Below are positions 30,701-42,838 of a stretch of 64,000 nt of DNA, in pieces. This stretch comes from Cladopsammia gracilis (Eukaryota > Cnidaria > Anthozoa > Scleractinia > Dendrophylliidae), in NCBI GenBank assembly GCA_022457155.1, contig JAJGOT010000001.1:186001-250000 (forward strand), written 5' to 3'. The number at the start of each line of letters is the position of its first letter. The stretch's first letter is position 1. The notes beneath the pieces were generated by a model, which worked only from the letters and a program-made list of their open reading frames with translations, made no database searches and was not told the DNA's origin. The position numbers and the translations under genes are program-made.

Positions 30701-33700
30701 TTTTAGGGGGGCGGGGGTGTCCGGGTGCATGTCCCCCGGAAAATGTTTCCGATTTTACTCTCTAAAACGCCATTTCCGGCATTCCTGAGAGTCGAAAAGA
30801 CAAAACCTTGTCTTTTCTAAAACATTAACAGCAGTCTCCAATCTATTCAACAGAAGAGCCGCCTCATGGTATACCAAATCTTGATCACTTAACTGAATTT
30901 CGAGTTGCGATAAAAGGGATTCCACAGTGATAAAAACCACCGCCAAGTGGATGTTTCAGCCGCCATGTTGGTTAATACCACGTGGTTAAACAAGCGGAAA
31001 AAACTCCGCTGACTGCATTGGACCGCAGAAATTATTGAATATAAATTTGGTTTATTGAATATAAAATGGGTTTATTGAATATAAATTTGGTTTATTGAAT
31101 ATAAATTTGGTTTATTGAATATAAAATTAGTTCATTGAATATAAAATTGGTTCATTGAATATAAAATTGGTTTATTGAATATAAAATTGGTTTATTGAAT
31201 ATAAAATTGGTTTATTGAATATAAAATTGGTTTATTGAATATAAAATTGGTTTTATTGAATATAAAATTGGTTTATTGAATATAAAATTGGTTTATTGAA
31301 TATAAAATTGGTTTTATTGAATATAAAATTGGTTTTATTGAATATAAAATTGGTTTTATTGAATAGAAAATTGGTTTTATTGAATATAAAATTGGTTTAT
31401 TGAATATAAAATTGGTTTATTGAATATAAAATTGGTTGTACTGAATATTGCAACAAAACGGCAACCATACTCTCAAGCTAAAAACGGCTAAAAAGCAGTG
31501 AACTCTTTTGCTGAACTCCTTTTATTGCCAGCCTGTTTAGTGCTTTTTTGTTGGCATAAGCCTTATTTTTGTAATCTTTATAACTTAGTTTCACATTTAA
31601 GCTATATTTTTCATATAAAACTAGTGATTTCTAATGGAAGGTAAAGTGCTGCGAGCAGATTGTCTAGTTATAAAGCATCATATTTCTTAATTGCCCTAAA
31701 AAATATTCAAGGCAAATCAGCGTAACTCGTGATTTGGTTTGTAGGTCATTGTATGTCGCTCCTTTTGAATGATTTGCAATCAATGATGCTTTGAAATCAA
31801 CCATGCTTTGAAAGAAAAGGCCGAACAACTCCTTAAGTGACATGGTAGCAAAGCAGTGCAAATCACTAAATACATACCTCTTACTAACCGAGTTCGAGGG
31901 CCGTACTGTAAATTACGGCCCGCGTTTTTCCCCTTCGATTTATGGCCCAAGCGCGAAGCGCGCGGGCCATAAATCGAAGGGGAAAAACAAGGGCCGTAAT
32001 TTACAGTACGGACCGAGAAAACGAGGTTAGTAAGATATTTATTATATCTCTAAATCGGAGAAGGAAAACCTTTCAAGTCAAAAGATAGACGGCTTCATTT
32101 GACTGACGCACGTCACAAGAAAGCAAAGGGCAAATTTTATTGGCTTTCAAAAATCGTGTGATCGGTCCTCGATTCGGCGTGAACTTGCGTGGCTCTTGAA
32201 TGAAAACTCTATAAACGAATTAATTTAATCTTCCATGTGTTCGGTAGGACGACGGAAACCTGACATAAGGTAGTTTTCTTTGAAAAGGATTCTTAGTTAC
32301 TGGCGAAGACAAGCAAGGAAAAGAAGAATGAAAACGCCGCGATAAATCGCCAAAACAAACGTGTTTGTCAAACGGGAAAATGTGGCAGCACTTCGGTCTA
32401 CAGCGGTGAACGAAGAAACTCTCAAACTTCTAAAAGGACACTGAAAATATCTCGTCATCAAATACTGCAAGTTGTTTTTGGCTTTTTGTGTGCTTTAGTG
32501 GCTTCATGCCGAACTTTGTGCGTCGATGAGTTTGAATTTCAATCGCACCTGACAAATTTTCAGCGTGAGCTGCAGCAAGAGCGTATTTGCAAATACGAAA
32601 AATTGTTTTCATGGACTCCACTACAAGGACAAAAATTTCGCTGAGGAATCAAGGTACACTTTCAGCGTAATTTTGTAGCTTCAAGTCTGTTCTTATTAGA
32701 GCCACTGCCACAAACGATAACTCTGAACTTAAGTTTATAACCAGACAAAAACTTGATCAAACTAAGTTAAGCTTAATTTAAGTTTTGCCGATGGAAGTCG
32801 TTTCAAGTTGTTTTGCAGCTTTATGTTTTTCATAGAGACATTTTCTTACGAAGAAAGACTGTTTTGTTAATGCTTAATTAAATTGTAAGAGTTAAACGAA
32901 TTTACCGTGTTACTCGAGTTTTTATAACTTACAGCCTAAAACCAAAATACCAAAACAAAAAAGCTTTACTCGAGAAAATTGTCAATGCTTTTTATTCGTA
33001 GCTAATCAGTTTTTTGCTAAAGTTATATTTTAATTTCATCGGAGAGTTTTTGTAACCTGGCATGTTAACCCACTTATAGCTTCAAACGTTTCCTCTGGAT
33101 AATTTTTAATGTAGAAAACAACTTTTGTAAGCGTGTGTTAGGCCTGTTGCTGAGACTCTCAAATTTAGCGGGCCGTACTGTAAAATACGGCCCGCTAAAT
33201 TGACCAATCACAGCGCGCGTACTAACTAAGAGATATAATAAAGAAAGTTAAAAACTCGTCCTACACGAACAGCGAACGGAAAGCATGTTTGAGCCAGCAT
33301 TGTAATGGTCAGCTGTGCTGTTGAACCACACGAAAGCGAGGCAAAATGTTCCACTAACACATGTCGAGAATCAAACCGGTATTGAGTTAAATTGGACTGC
33401 TGCAGCTGCTACGCTCGCAGCAATTATAGAGCATAAATCATATTAGTTATACCGTAGTATGACATACAGTGTAAGAAGCTCGAGACAGTGCTATCATATA
33501 TAAATAGAAGTGTAAATAAATAAAGCACAGCTGGATGTTATTCTACATGAAAATGTAGCTAAAGGTTGATGGCGAACTTAATCATTTGCATAAATTGTTG
33601 TTAGGTTGTCCACAATGTTGGCTTGTGTATCGTTTTACACGACATCACTTCCATTGGGGATTCTTATCTTTTTCCTGGTGATGGATCTTCACATACTCCT

Positions 33701-36700
33701 GGTGAGTATATGATAATATTGTACATAATTTGCAAATTGCAAAAACCATTCAGGCACTAAATAATTCAGCTTGAATCAATTCAATTTAGCCCACCACCTG
33801 CCCCAGCCAACTCCAGTATAATTATAACCTACTGGACAGGTATAAATAATAATAAAATATTATTTTTGTTTCAGTTAAGTTCCGTTTTGTTGTTTTCCGT
33901 CCATTCATCGATGAAGTCCTAACAGGGAGAATCCGCAGCTGCAATCATGAAGGAGTTCAAGGTATATTGTATATATATATTTTTCCTGCACAGTGCTCTA
34001 GATCCCAGAGGAGTACTCCGGATTTTAAGTGACAGGGATGTGCGAAGGATTTTTTGGGGTTTAACATTTTGGCAAGTATTTTTTGGGGTGGCTTGAGTAA
34101 AGTAGAGATTTTTTCAATATGAAGATTCATGGTAAAGTTGTTGCCTTGCATAGTGTCCATGTAGTGCTATGAATTTGGTTCAGGGGATTTTGTTTTGCTG
34201 GAAGCCCTAAGGATTTTTTGGGTATCGATTTTTGCCTCCATTCACACATCCCCATCACTTTAAATCCGGAGTACCCCCCCCCCCCCCCCCCCCCCCGGGC
34301 TTTAGATAGCATTTGAGATTAAAAGTTCAATAATTTTAGCCCTTGTCACAGCCAGTGTCTTGTCTTTAGACAAAAAGCACTAAGTATATAACTGGCCCCA
34401 TGGGGAGCAGGAAAGTGACCTGGTGACCCACCCATCTGGGCTAATATGTAGTCACCTTTACTGTATGTGCAAATTCCCAACCCTTTTACCTGGGTTACTG
34501 CATCATCATTGAGGTGTATTGCAGCATGGGAATGCCAACAAGCTAAGCTACAGGGCTACAGGTACAGGTATATAAAAAGAAAACTGTTTTGTGGTCTACG
34601 GATGGGTGGCTAGCCACCAAACTAAATCCGCCCCTGCTAAGAGCAATGTTAACGATGTACAGCATTTACAGAAATTAATCATTCTTTTTTCTGTTGCAGT
34701 ATCAATGGAATTTTTTGATGATATTATCATCCCTTATGAGTATCTTCAGCAGCCTTCTAAGTTGTATCCTCTACTGACAGATTTAATACTTTGTCAAATA
34801 ATGCTTCATGACATCTACTGCAAGTTTGAGAGTCAATCAATCGATCCTTTATTTAACAGGCTTAGCTTAAGTACTAGTTTCCAGGTATGCCACAAAATAA
34901 TAAAGATAAAAGATACAAAATTAGTTAGTTATTACTGAAGAATTCCAGTTGTCATCTTAATCATTAGTTCATTCAGATATTACACATTTATTTGCTTGGT
35001 TTTGCAGTGTGGTAGATTATAAAATAATGATGTAATAATAATCAGTTTTTGTCAATGCTTTATATGTGGTGCAACTCAATAGTTTTAAAGGCCAGGACAC
35101 AGGGCGCCACTTTTCTTGCAACATTGCGTCCAACGAGATTTTTGGGGGTGTCACATGACGCAATTTGTCGCGCGCAACTTCGCAAAAGTAGAACTAGATT
35201 CTACTTCAGCAACTGTTGTGCACAAGGTTGCAAGAAAAGTTGAACTGTGTATCTTGGCCTTAAGGGAAAAGATCAAAACTAAATGAACTTGTATAGGACC
35301 TGTTGGTTTCTTAATGTACCCTCCTCCCCCACCTGAAAAAAGATGGTGTTTTGTTGGTATAGCCCCTACTCTATCGAGTAGAAATAATGCAATTGAACTG
35401 TAAATCTTTAACGATGCACTATCTCAGTGATGAAGATGAACAGTTGTGGGTGTGGGAATACACAACAGATGATGGCGGACATGACATGTTCATGGATATT
35501 AACGAGGAGATCAGATTCAGAGTCGTGGATGAAGTGTTTACTGATCTAAGTCCTGCTGGGCCTGAGTTGTCAGGTGACAAGAAAAATGCTGATGAGGTGG
35601 ACAACAAGAGATCCCCGTACACCATAACAGTAAGTCTTAGGGATTTTGTTAGATGTAAATCAAAGTCTGTAATAACTTCAGTATGTAGTGACAGAGTTGT
35701 ATATCACATACTTCAAAACTTCCAACAAGTGTCAGACACTTTCCTGGGTAGGGTGAGAAAGTGTCTGACACTTTCCTGGATAGGGTGAGAAAGTGTTTGA
35801 CACTTTCCTGGGTAGGGTGAGAAAGTGTCCGACACTTTCCTGGGTAGGGTGAGAAAGTGTCTGACACTTTCCTGGGTAGGGTGAGAAAGTGTCAGACACT
35901 TTCCTGGGTAGGGTGAGAAAGTGTCTTGACACTTTCCTGGGTAGGGTGAGAAAGTGTCTGACACTTTCCTGGGTAGGGTGAGAAAGTGTCAGACACTTTC
36001 CTGGGTAGGGTGAGAAAGTGTCTGACACTTTCCTGGGTAGGGTGAGAAAGTGTCTGACACTTTCCTGGGTAGGGTGAGAAAGTGTCTGACACTTTCCTGG
36101 GTAGGGTGAGAAAGTGTCAGACACTTTCCTGGGTAGGGTGAGAAAGTGTCAGACACTTTCCTGGGTAGGGTGAGAAAGTATCAGACACTTTCCTGGGTAG
36201 GGTGGTAGGGTGAGAAAGTGTCTGACACTTTCCTGGGTAGGGTGAGGAAGTGTCAGACACTTTCCTGGGTAGGGTGAGAAAGTGTCAGACACTTTCCTGG
36301 GTAGGGTGAGAAAGTGTCTTGACACTTTCCTGGGTAGGGTGAGAAAGTGTCTGACACTTTCCTGGATAGGGTGAGAAAGTGTTTGACACTTTCCTGGGTA
36401 GGGTGAGAAAGTGTCAGACACTTTCCTGGGTAGGGTGAGAAAGTGTCAGACACTTTCCTGGGTAGGGTGAGAAAGTGTCAGATACTTTCCTGGGTAGGGT
36501 GAGAAAGTGTCTTTCCTGGGTAGGGTGAGAAAGTGTCAGACACTTTCCTGGGTAGGGTGAGAAAGTGTCTGACACTTTCCTGGGTAGGGTGAGAAAGTGT
36601 CAGACACTTTCCTGGGTAGGGTGAGAAAGTGTCTTGACACTTTCCTGCGTAGGGTGAGAAAGTGTCTGACACTTTCCTGGGTAGGGTGAGAAAGTGTCAG

Positions 36701-37629
36701 ACACTTTCCTGGGTAGGGTGAGAAAGTGTCTGACACTTTCCTGGGTAGGGTGAGAAAGTGTCAGACACTTTCCTGGGTAGGGTGAGGAAGTGTCTGACAC
36801 TTTCCTGGGTAGGGTGAGAAAGTGTCAGACACTTTCCTGGGTAGGGTGAGAAAGTGTCTGACACTTTCCTGGGTAGGGTGAGAAAGTGTCAGACACTTTC
36901 CTGGGTAGGGTGAGAAAGTGTCAGATACTTTCCTGGGTAGGGTGAGAAAGTGTCTTTCCTGGGTAGGGTGAGAAAGTGTCAGACACTTTCCTGGGTAGGG
37001 TGAGAAAGTGTCTGACACTTTCCTGGGTAGGGTGAGAAAGTGTCTGACACTTTCCTGGGTAAGGTGAGAAAGCGTCTGACACTTCAGACTGCAGTGCAGG
37101 CAGTTTTTTGTTGTTGTTGTTGTTGTTTTTAGAAGGGGCAGGGACTGCAGGCTGGACATGCTTTGGATCATGATTGTGTCCACTCTAGTATTTCTATGTG
37201 TCTGGGAACACCACTGCAGGTGTCTGCATACAGGAGGTGCCTGCATACTGGAGGTGTCATGGAAACTAGTAATATTATTACTCCATTTGAGAGTGTTTGA
37301 CCCACTTCTGATCTACAAAAAGTACTATAGTGAGCTGCATAGTATAAGGGCCATTTGGCTCATGAGTAAACTCTTGGCATAACATCTGAACTTGGCAGCT
37401 GCCACTAATGAGATGTTTCTCATGCTTAATTTTATTTCTACAATATTTAGCTATATTTGACAAGTTATCATTTTTGAACTTGACAATGAGGTCATTAGGA
37501 CATCATATCATAATATTTGCTCATTTCTATAAAACAGAAAAAAAACACTTAAAAACATGATTTTTTGTTTGCTTTTAGGGATCAATAAGTGAACCTGGTC
37601 TGGGTCTCAAAACATGGTGGTCAGGCTGA
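27798..37629 (+). CDS. POLR3H: DNA-directed RNA polymerase III subunit RPC8
   Basis: Six exons: 27798-27908, 33605-33701, 33875-33961, 34700-34763, 35428-35629 and 37579-37629. They give 203 residues (human 204) with continuous phase. RPC8 is the Rpb7-like stalk subunit; with its partner (Rpb4-like RPC9) it binds Pol III and helps initiation at tRNA and 5S genes. The N-terminal SHS2-like part has [33 protein letters not shown] and FPGDGSSHT. The OB-fold part has [44 protein letters not shown] and [17 protein letters not shown]. The protein ends [16 protein letters not shown]. The exon 4 donor (GTATCC) is weak but the only one keeping phase. An in-frame ATG at 27723 would add 25 residues; I chose 27798 by family alignment. 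Introns 1 and 5 carry large repeats. Confidence 0.96.
27910..28165 (+). repeat. LINE-like 3' tail at the start of POLR3H intron 1
   Basis: CTGAGTTGAATAAATCATCT followed by a CTTGT-type microsatellite looks like the 3' end of a non-LTR element. There is no coding remnant. Confidence 0.35.
28263..28612 (+). repeat. Left array of 20-bp units in the transposon terminus
   Basis: About 17 copies of TTCAATAAACCAATTTTATA with variants (CCAAATTTATA, CCCATTTTATA, CTAATTTTATA; the last copies 21 bp). Some variants alternate, which suggests unit-pair amplification. Confidence 0.95.
29100..30626 (-). pseudogene. DDE integrase-type transposase, interrupted and catalytically altered
   Basis: Read from 30626 down. 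An N-terminal helix-turn-helix-like segment has [20 protein letters not shown] and [13 protein letters not shown] 350-bp MITE (30042-30388) interrupts it. A frameshifted stretch and the catalytic core follow (29335-29967: [68 protein letters not shown]), then a C-terminal part (29105-29290: [14 protein letters not shown]). The first two acidic residues are present (HIDG, RGDHG). The family's glutamate in IERLW is lysine here (IKRLW). With the stops and MITE this copy cannot be active. Confidence 0.78.
30042..30388. mobile_element. MITE with CCAGGGGGGTACTCCC termini inside the transposase
   Basis: The ends CCAGGGGGGTACTCCC and GGGAGTACCCCCCCC/TGG are inverted. CTCTCGCC-like sequence flanks both sides. 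It contains AGGGTAGGGTTTTTGAGG and AATAGGGTATC words that recur, reversed, at 50440-50590. Confidence 0.75.
30660..30785. repeat. Small insertion with GGGTGCATGTCCCCCGG
   Basis: G-rich segment with ATCCAGGAATTTCTGAAGGG and CATGTCCCCCGGAAAATG, followed by ACGCCATTTCCGGCATTC. It is similar in style to 520-610. It sits inside the transposon, between the helix-turn-helix part and the start of the frame. Confidence 0.4.
31030..31440 (-). repeat. Right array of 20-bp units in the transposon terminus
   Basis: About 20 units of TTTATTGAATATAAAATTGG (some 21 bp with an extra T), the inverse of the left array. It has more copies than the left array, so the arms have evolved separately. Confidence 0.95.
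31881..32033. mobile_element. Hairpin element with GGGCCGTA(A)TTTACAGTACGG
   Basis: The arms TTACTAACC...GGCCGTACTGTAAATTACGG and TTCGATTTATGGCCC are inverted around a CGCGAAGCGCG loop. A related short hairpin with GGGCCGTACTGTAAAATACG lies at 33162-33200, and TTTATTATATCTCT (32037) is repeated inverted at about 33229. The whole 31.88-33.24 kb stretch may therefore be one larger element. Confidence 0.65.
32050..33160. other. POLR3H intron 1 sequence between related hairpins
   Basis: AT-rich, no supported exon or domain. It may be the interior of a non-autonomous element bounded by the hairpins at 31881-32033 and 33162-33240. Confidence 0.4.
34010..34297. mobile_element. MITE with GGAGTACTCCGGATTTTAAG termini in POLR3H intron 3
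   Basis: GTACTCCGGATTTTAAGTGA/CAGGGATGTG pairs with CACATCCCCATCACTTTAAA/TCCGGAGTAC. A poly-C run (34267-34296) marks the right end. The interior repeats GGATTTTTTGGG. Confidence 0.75.
35725..37082 (+). repeat. Minisatellite of about 42 self-complementary 32-bp units in POLR3H intron 5
   Basis: Each unit starts GACACTTTC and ends GAAAGTGTC around CTGGGTAGGGTGA, so every repeat can form a 9-bp-stem hairpin. Units are joined by T, A or TT. A few units are shortened (for example near 36512 and 36953) or carry an extra GGTGGTAGGG step (36198). Long blocks within the array repeat as multi-unit segments, pointing to unequal exchange. All frames over it are repeat artefacts. Confidence 0.97.
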
Positions 37630-38007
37630 TAAAGAAAGAAAATGGAAGCTGATCAAGACACTGATAAAGAACTAAACAATGGTCTTCCTGTTTTTAACAA
37701 GAGCTAAAAAACTGAACCTTTTGTGGCACAATGTTTAGTTTTCATTTGAGCTGGCAGCCACAGGTGCATCAGGGTATGATCTGCTTGTTGTCATTTACTC
37801 AAGAAAATGCTGGATGTTCATGTACATGAGAGCTCTTGAGAGAAATAGCTCGATAAGAGATTTAAATTCTTAGCAACATAGTAGTACAAAACTATTGACA
37901 ACTCCTGTTCTTGAAAAACTTTCTTTCCAAGAATTGTGCATGGTGACTATTCACTCTCCATCTCCAAGCAAAGTTCTGTCATGAATAGCATTTGCAATTT
38001 TTAGATC
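37630..38007. other. Convergent POLR3H/ARMC7 3' ends
   Basis: 378 bp between the two stop codons, so both 3' UTRs must lie or overlap here. No clear pair of separate polyadenylation signals is visible. Confidence 0.6.
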
Positions 38008-41000
38008 CTATACCTTTGTCTCAAGGGATTGAGATCTTTTGCAGTAATCCTATAAAGAAAGAAAAAAAATTATAATGCCAGCGGGTTCACTTGATTACTG
38101 TAGAGTTCTGAAAGTAGTGGGTCCCGTTACTTTCGGAATTAGCAGGTGTAAGGGGTTAGCCCAGGGGCCTCAGGCTCCTTACTTTTATCTGCGGGCGACA
38201 AGAAAAACTTACTTTTGCATAAAGCTTAAGTGCCTGGCTCCCCAGATTTCATAGTTGGGAGCCTTTGGGCTCCCTGTGATTCTTCTAAGAGCACAGCCTT
38301 GTGATCTGAAAAGTAATGTTACTTTCCGGGGAGCTGCTACTTTCGAAACTCTGCGGTATATATTTATATAAATTCTATACAATTATATACTATTGTTAAG
38401 GCTTAGGCTCTAACTCAAAATCACTGACAGAAATGGCAAAAAAATGTAAAAAGTCAAAATGAATACTATTTTAATAAATACCACTTCCCGATTTCAATTT
38501 GCCTGAAACTTAATTGTATATTTAGAACACAGAATTCCCAGATTCATAGGTCTGACATGTGAAAGAAACCAATACCTTCAACCAAAATTCAGCCATTAAT
38601 AGACAACTGAAGTGAAATTTTTCTTATTTGAGGGAACAGTTAGTTTTCGTAAGTAATATCTTTTCAGCTGTTGCATCTTGTTATGTGCTTTTGAATATTT
38701 TTGATAGTGTAAGTGCTATATAACCACTGTAGTCATTAAAAAAATAAAATGGCATGATATCAGTGTTGAAATTTACCTGAAGGAAAACCTTAGCAACATT
38801 ACTGAGTCTGGTATTTGAAGAGGCTGAAAATCTCTCCATACACTCCACAACAGCCTCTGAAGTGATTTCTGGAAAGAAAAATCAATATTACAGCCGATTT
38901 CACTGCAGTGTGCAGATCCAGGTTTTTAAAACATGATTGGCAGGCTAACAGATCGTAACGTGGCTTTGACAGACTGTATCCGTGCGTCTATATTGGACAT
39001 GAGTGGGCTATGATTCACCCCTTGTGGTCCACCCCTTGTGGTCCACCCCTTGTGGTCCACCCCTTGTGGTCCACCCCTTGTGATCAGATAATAATAATGC
39101 GAAGAAAACCCACACAAAAACTGAGAACTTCTGACTTCTTGAATCTCAGTGCAGTTTGCAGAAATGAGTTTCAAACATGACTCGCCAGTTATGAAAAGAA
39201 AATGGTAAAGAAAATTCACAGATCATGATCTTTGTGGATGTTCCTTTCTGAGGATATAAGTAGTTACTTTCTGAGCTCATTTTATGGGTGAATTCCTTCA
39301 CCATTGTCTCAGTTATCTTGAGTAAATCAAGATGAGGGAATCAAAGCTGGCAAATCATGTTTGAATAAAAATTGAATTGACACACTGCCTGAAATTGGCT
39401 GTAAAAACAACAAAAATATTGACAAGTTTTACCATTCCTATAATTAAATTTAAACAATCTGTAAGGAAATGAAAGACTATGCAGTTTAAGGAAATATTCA
39501 TATCTACCCCAAGGAGGGTGATTGGAAATTCTGAGGGGAAGGGAACTTGCAAAAGCCAAAGTTTTAAAAGTACACAGCTAATCTGGAATTTGCAGAGAGA
39601 TGTGGAGGTAAAACCACAAAACACTCTGCAGGGAGGGTGAGGGGAATGGACATTAATATTTATGCAACAACACAAATAAAGTGAATAAAAAGTAAAGTTC
39701 AACTGACCTTGTTGAGTTTGTGGTGTGGTGAGAAACATGAGTGTTGTTATGGCTGACAGTACAGTCTCTTCATTAGAGCTATTTGGAAGTTAAATTATAC
39801 AATTGTAATTGTAATAAGTCAGTGTTATTAGCATAAATGTTTGCTTGGAAAGGAAAGTTTTTTAGTAAATTCCTCCACTGAATAGTCAAAATAAAATCAA
39901 CTGGGCACTGAACTAGTCTAGGCTGTCCAGACAAGCAAATTGTTTTTCAGGGGAAGGTCTGATGTTTGCTCCACTGTCTGAGCAAGTCAGGGTTGAACAG
40001 GAAAAAAGTAATTGTAGGCTAAACTACAGAATACAGGTCCACTTACAGTGTATTTGCATCTCAATGAATAAAAAAAGTGCCTATTGTGTTAAACCTTGTT
40101 CTACAAAGAGTTCCGGCGACACATGTAAATGAGGTGGACCAAAGGGTCCCTGCATTCTGTAATCGCTCCTTATAATATTGTATCAAGGCATGTGAAACAA
40201 ATAAAGTCCATAATTCAATGAATAAAAGAAATATTTTCCCATCCAGCCCAAATCTTTCTTTAGAGGTCAACATTTCCTTTTGAGAAGGAATGTTGAAATG
40301 GGTGCAGGACAAAATGAATGGCTGTCCAGCATGTGTTGGACCAAGTAACTCAATAATGGTAGTAAATAAGTCCTGTGGAACCAGAAGCCTACCTGGATAA
40401 ACAGTTAATGACCAAGGAAATACCACCATTGTCAATTATGTGCTGTTTGTTTTGCTTGTCTGTTAATGAGATAAATGTCGCATAAAATCTAGCATTAGTC
40501 AGACTCCCAGTGAGAGTCAGTTACGGAGACCTGTAGTGTAGTTCAACTTTTGAGTCCATCAATGAAATCCTATGGTGTGACCATTCAAATGAGACTTTTA
40601 CATGGTACCATTTATTTTGCAATATTTTACAAAACAATTTTTTCTAGATTTTTCTTGAAGCATGCAATGAGATCAGTGATAGTGGAGATGTGGAGGTTTT
40701 GGCAGTGGTTAGTGAATTGGAATTTTGATCTGCAGGTGGGTGATTGAAAGCCTTAAATTTCACATTCTCTTTCTCTGCCCAAGTGTATTAGATGGATAGC
40801 AGTGAACATTATGCCAGAGAGGGGTGTTGCATAGCAATGCATCAGTCCTAGTTGCGAGGCCCTGTTAGAAGTAAGAGGGGATGGGCATGTCATCCCCAGC
40901 CCAAATTTTAAATATTGTCATTTATCAAGTTTTGTGCACCACCATGCCACAAGTTTGCAATTTTATGGAATCTTCTTGTCATTCGTTGTCATTTCAATTA

Positions 41001-42838
41001 TTCGCTGATGTTGCTGTTACAATGCCATGTTGCTTGTCGGAATTTACTCTTAATGTAACAGGGCCTTAGTTGTTACAATACTACTGTCTACATCAATACA
41101 TAAACTAGCTGGATAACTGTTGGCCTAATGGGCCAGCACTTGGTATATTAATTTTATCTTTTTCAGGGAGGTAACTGTAAGAATTTATAATGCTTGTAGT
41201 TCTAAAGGCTCAAAATCCTAAATTCGTTCTCTCTGTAAAACACTATCCGCATTCAAGGCTAGACTCGATGATCTAGCAGACGCAAAAGTGAAAAGTCATA
41301 TCTCTATGTTATACTACCTGCCAACTTTTTCTGAGTGATAGGTGTGAGAATTTTTTTCGTGGGAGTGTCAGGATTTCCAAAGGCGACCTGACCAAATCCA
41401 TAGACAACCTGATCTATTACGAAAATGTCCGAAGATGTTCCCGAAGAATTCAGAAGTTTCCATGGACCTCAGACCTCCGTTTAATAACATCCAGCTGTAA
41501 TCATAATGTTCAGAACGATAAAAAAACCCACAAAAAAGCGCCAAATTTTCATGAATGTAACTATATTTTTAATTGGATCATGTGATCAGTTAAGGCTGAT
41601 AGCTCAAATCTGTAAGTAAGGCGTGAGAAATTGCTCCATAGGCGTGAGTTAGTGTGAGATCAGAGTTTTGGACTTGCAGGTGTGAGACTTGGCAGGTATA
41701 TGATGTACGTAATAAAAAACAGACCTGGTGTACTGGTGCAATCTGATGAACATAAATTAAAAAAATAACAATAAATTCCTATATCTCCGAGTTCAATGGT
41801 TAATGTTCATTTTCTGGGCTACTTTAATTTGCTCGTTGCTAGGTTCATTATCAGGCTCTATTTCTTGACAGTAACTTACCAAGACTACAATTACATAATC
41901 CACCAATTCCAAACTCGACAAACTTCTCATTTTCTTCAGTGAGCATATCTGCCCACAAAAAAAAAAACCATTAAAACTGTTTTCAAATTTCTTGAAAGTC
42001 CACAACATAATAACAACAATATTTAATTCAATTGCACTGTTCAACACAATTTTTGTTTTTCTTACCCATGAACAAGTCTACTACATTTAGCTTTCTGAAG
42101 TGATCATAGTTGATAGGATCATATGCAAAGTTGGCAAGATTTGCTAGGATTTCTTCTTTAGCTCCTGAAAGAAAATCCCCAAATTTTTAATTAAATGTGT
42201 GAACACAGCTAGGCTTATAACTGCACAATACCCTGTCATATCGACTACATTTTACCTAGCACTGGCTACTTGAAATTTGATCTACTGCAGAATGATAGTT
42301 TTAGAAGTTGAATTAAAAATAATGACATTTTGCCTAGTTTTTACAGATGACAAGAAGTGAAATGTTGACGGAAGATAAGACTAACATGTTGCGATTAATG
42401 TACTAACATATGGAGAATGACGAGAAGAGGAGATTCATATCGCACAAATGTACTGACATATACTGAGAAAAATTACGAAGACAAGACTTATGAAGTAAGC
42501 TTTACATAGTGAGATCAACGGTGAAAATGTCGAGAGAACAAGACTTAACTTAACCAACTCTATAGAACTTCAATTCTTCCAAGTTCTCTTTTTAAAAAGT
42601 TTTAAATAAAGATTCATGTATTAAAGCTAACAAGAATTTAAGTCAGTTAAGCTTAAGCTCATAAGTTATAATAATATTAAAAAAATGCGCTACACTGTTG
42701 GGAGGTATAAACAAGCTTAAAAACAATACCTTGTCGATCAGTATCCTGAAATTCCGTCACCAGAGCCTGTAAATACTCAAACCGTCCAAGATCATCTGGA
42801 CCAGTCTTGCTGTCGATTCGAGTTTGACTCGTAAACAT
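38008..42838 (-). CDS. ARMC7: Armadillo repeat-containing protein 7
   Basis: Seven exons on the minus strand in 5'-3' order: 42838-42730, 42164-42066, 41948-41880, 40459-40393, 39778-39708, 38868-38777 and 38049-38008. They give 182 residues with continuous phase (human about 198). Family landmarks are [96 protein letters not shown] and a last helix region [14 protein letters not shown]. It is a small all-helical armadillo protein, reported with the spliceosome in other animals; its function is not well defined. It ends sooner than the human protein, which has a longer basic tail. Confidence 0.94.
39011..39085. repeat. Five tandem 14-bp units in an ARMC7 intron
   Basis: Repeated CACCCCTTGTGGTC, all but the last unit identical. 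Confidence 0.9.
40540..40640 (+). repeat. Fragment of the TTTTGAGTC...CCATTCAAATGA repeat in ARMC7 intron 3
   Basis: GTTCAACTTTTGAGTC, ATGAAATCCTA and GTGTGACCATTCAAATGA match the repeat at 63228-63755 in DDX47. Confidence 0.6.
40640..41310. other. ARMC7 intron 3 remainder
   Basis: No exon or defined repeat seen. Open frames here lack conserved sequence. Confidence 0.45.
41313..41702. mobile_element. Possible MITE with ACCTGCCAA ends in ARMC7 intron 3
   Basis: ATACTACCTGCCAACTTT at the left and AGACTTGGCAGGTATAT at the right are imperfect inverted ends. GGTGTGAGA-type words occur in both halves. Confidence 0.5.

Larger units (their letters stand above)
28236..31469 (-). mobile_element. Complete 3.2-kb DNA transposon with integrase-type transposase (IS3EU/Ginger-like)
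   Basis: The ends TATGGTTGCCGTTTTGTTGC and their complement are flanked by a 6-bp duplication, CTCTCA (28230-28235 and 31470-31475). The inverted termini consist largely of 20-bp tandem units (28263-28612 and 31030-31440), followed by a further inverted stretch with AACCACGTGGTATTAACCAA. The inside carries a broken transposase on the minus strand. The closest group I know with this integrase-like core is eukaryotic IS3EU/Ginger-type elements; the assignment is tentative. It occupies POLR3H intron 1 in antisense orientation. Confidence 0.88.

Noticed and set aside
35725..37082. CRISPR-like array of short palindromic repeats
   Set aside because: Units are contiguous with no unique spacers, no cas genes are near, and the array sits in an intron of a eukaryotic gene.
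40061..40435. 124-codon minus-strand frame as a separate gene
   Set aside because: Its start overlaps ARMC7 exon 4 in another frame, and the rest is intron without similarity.
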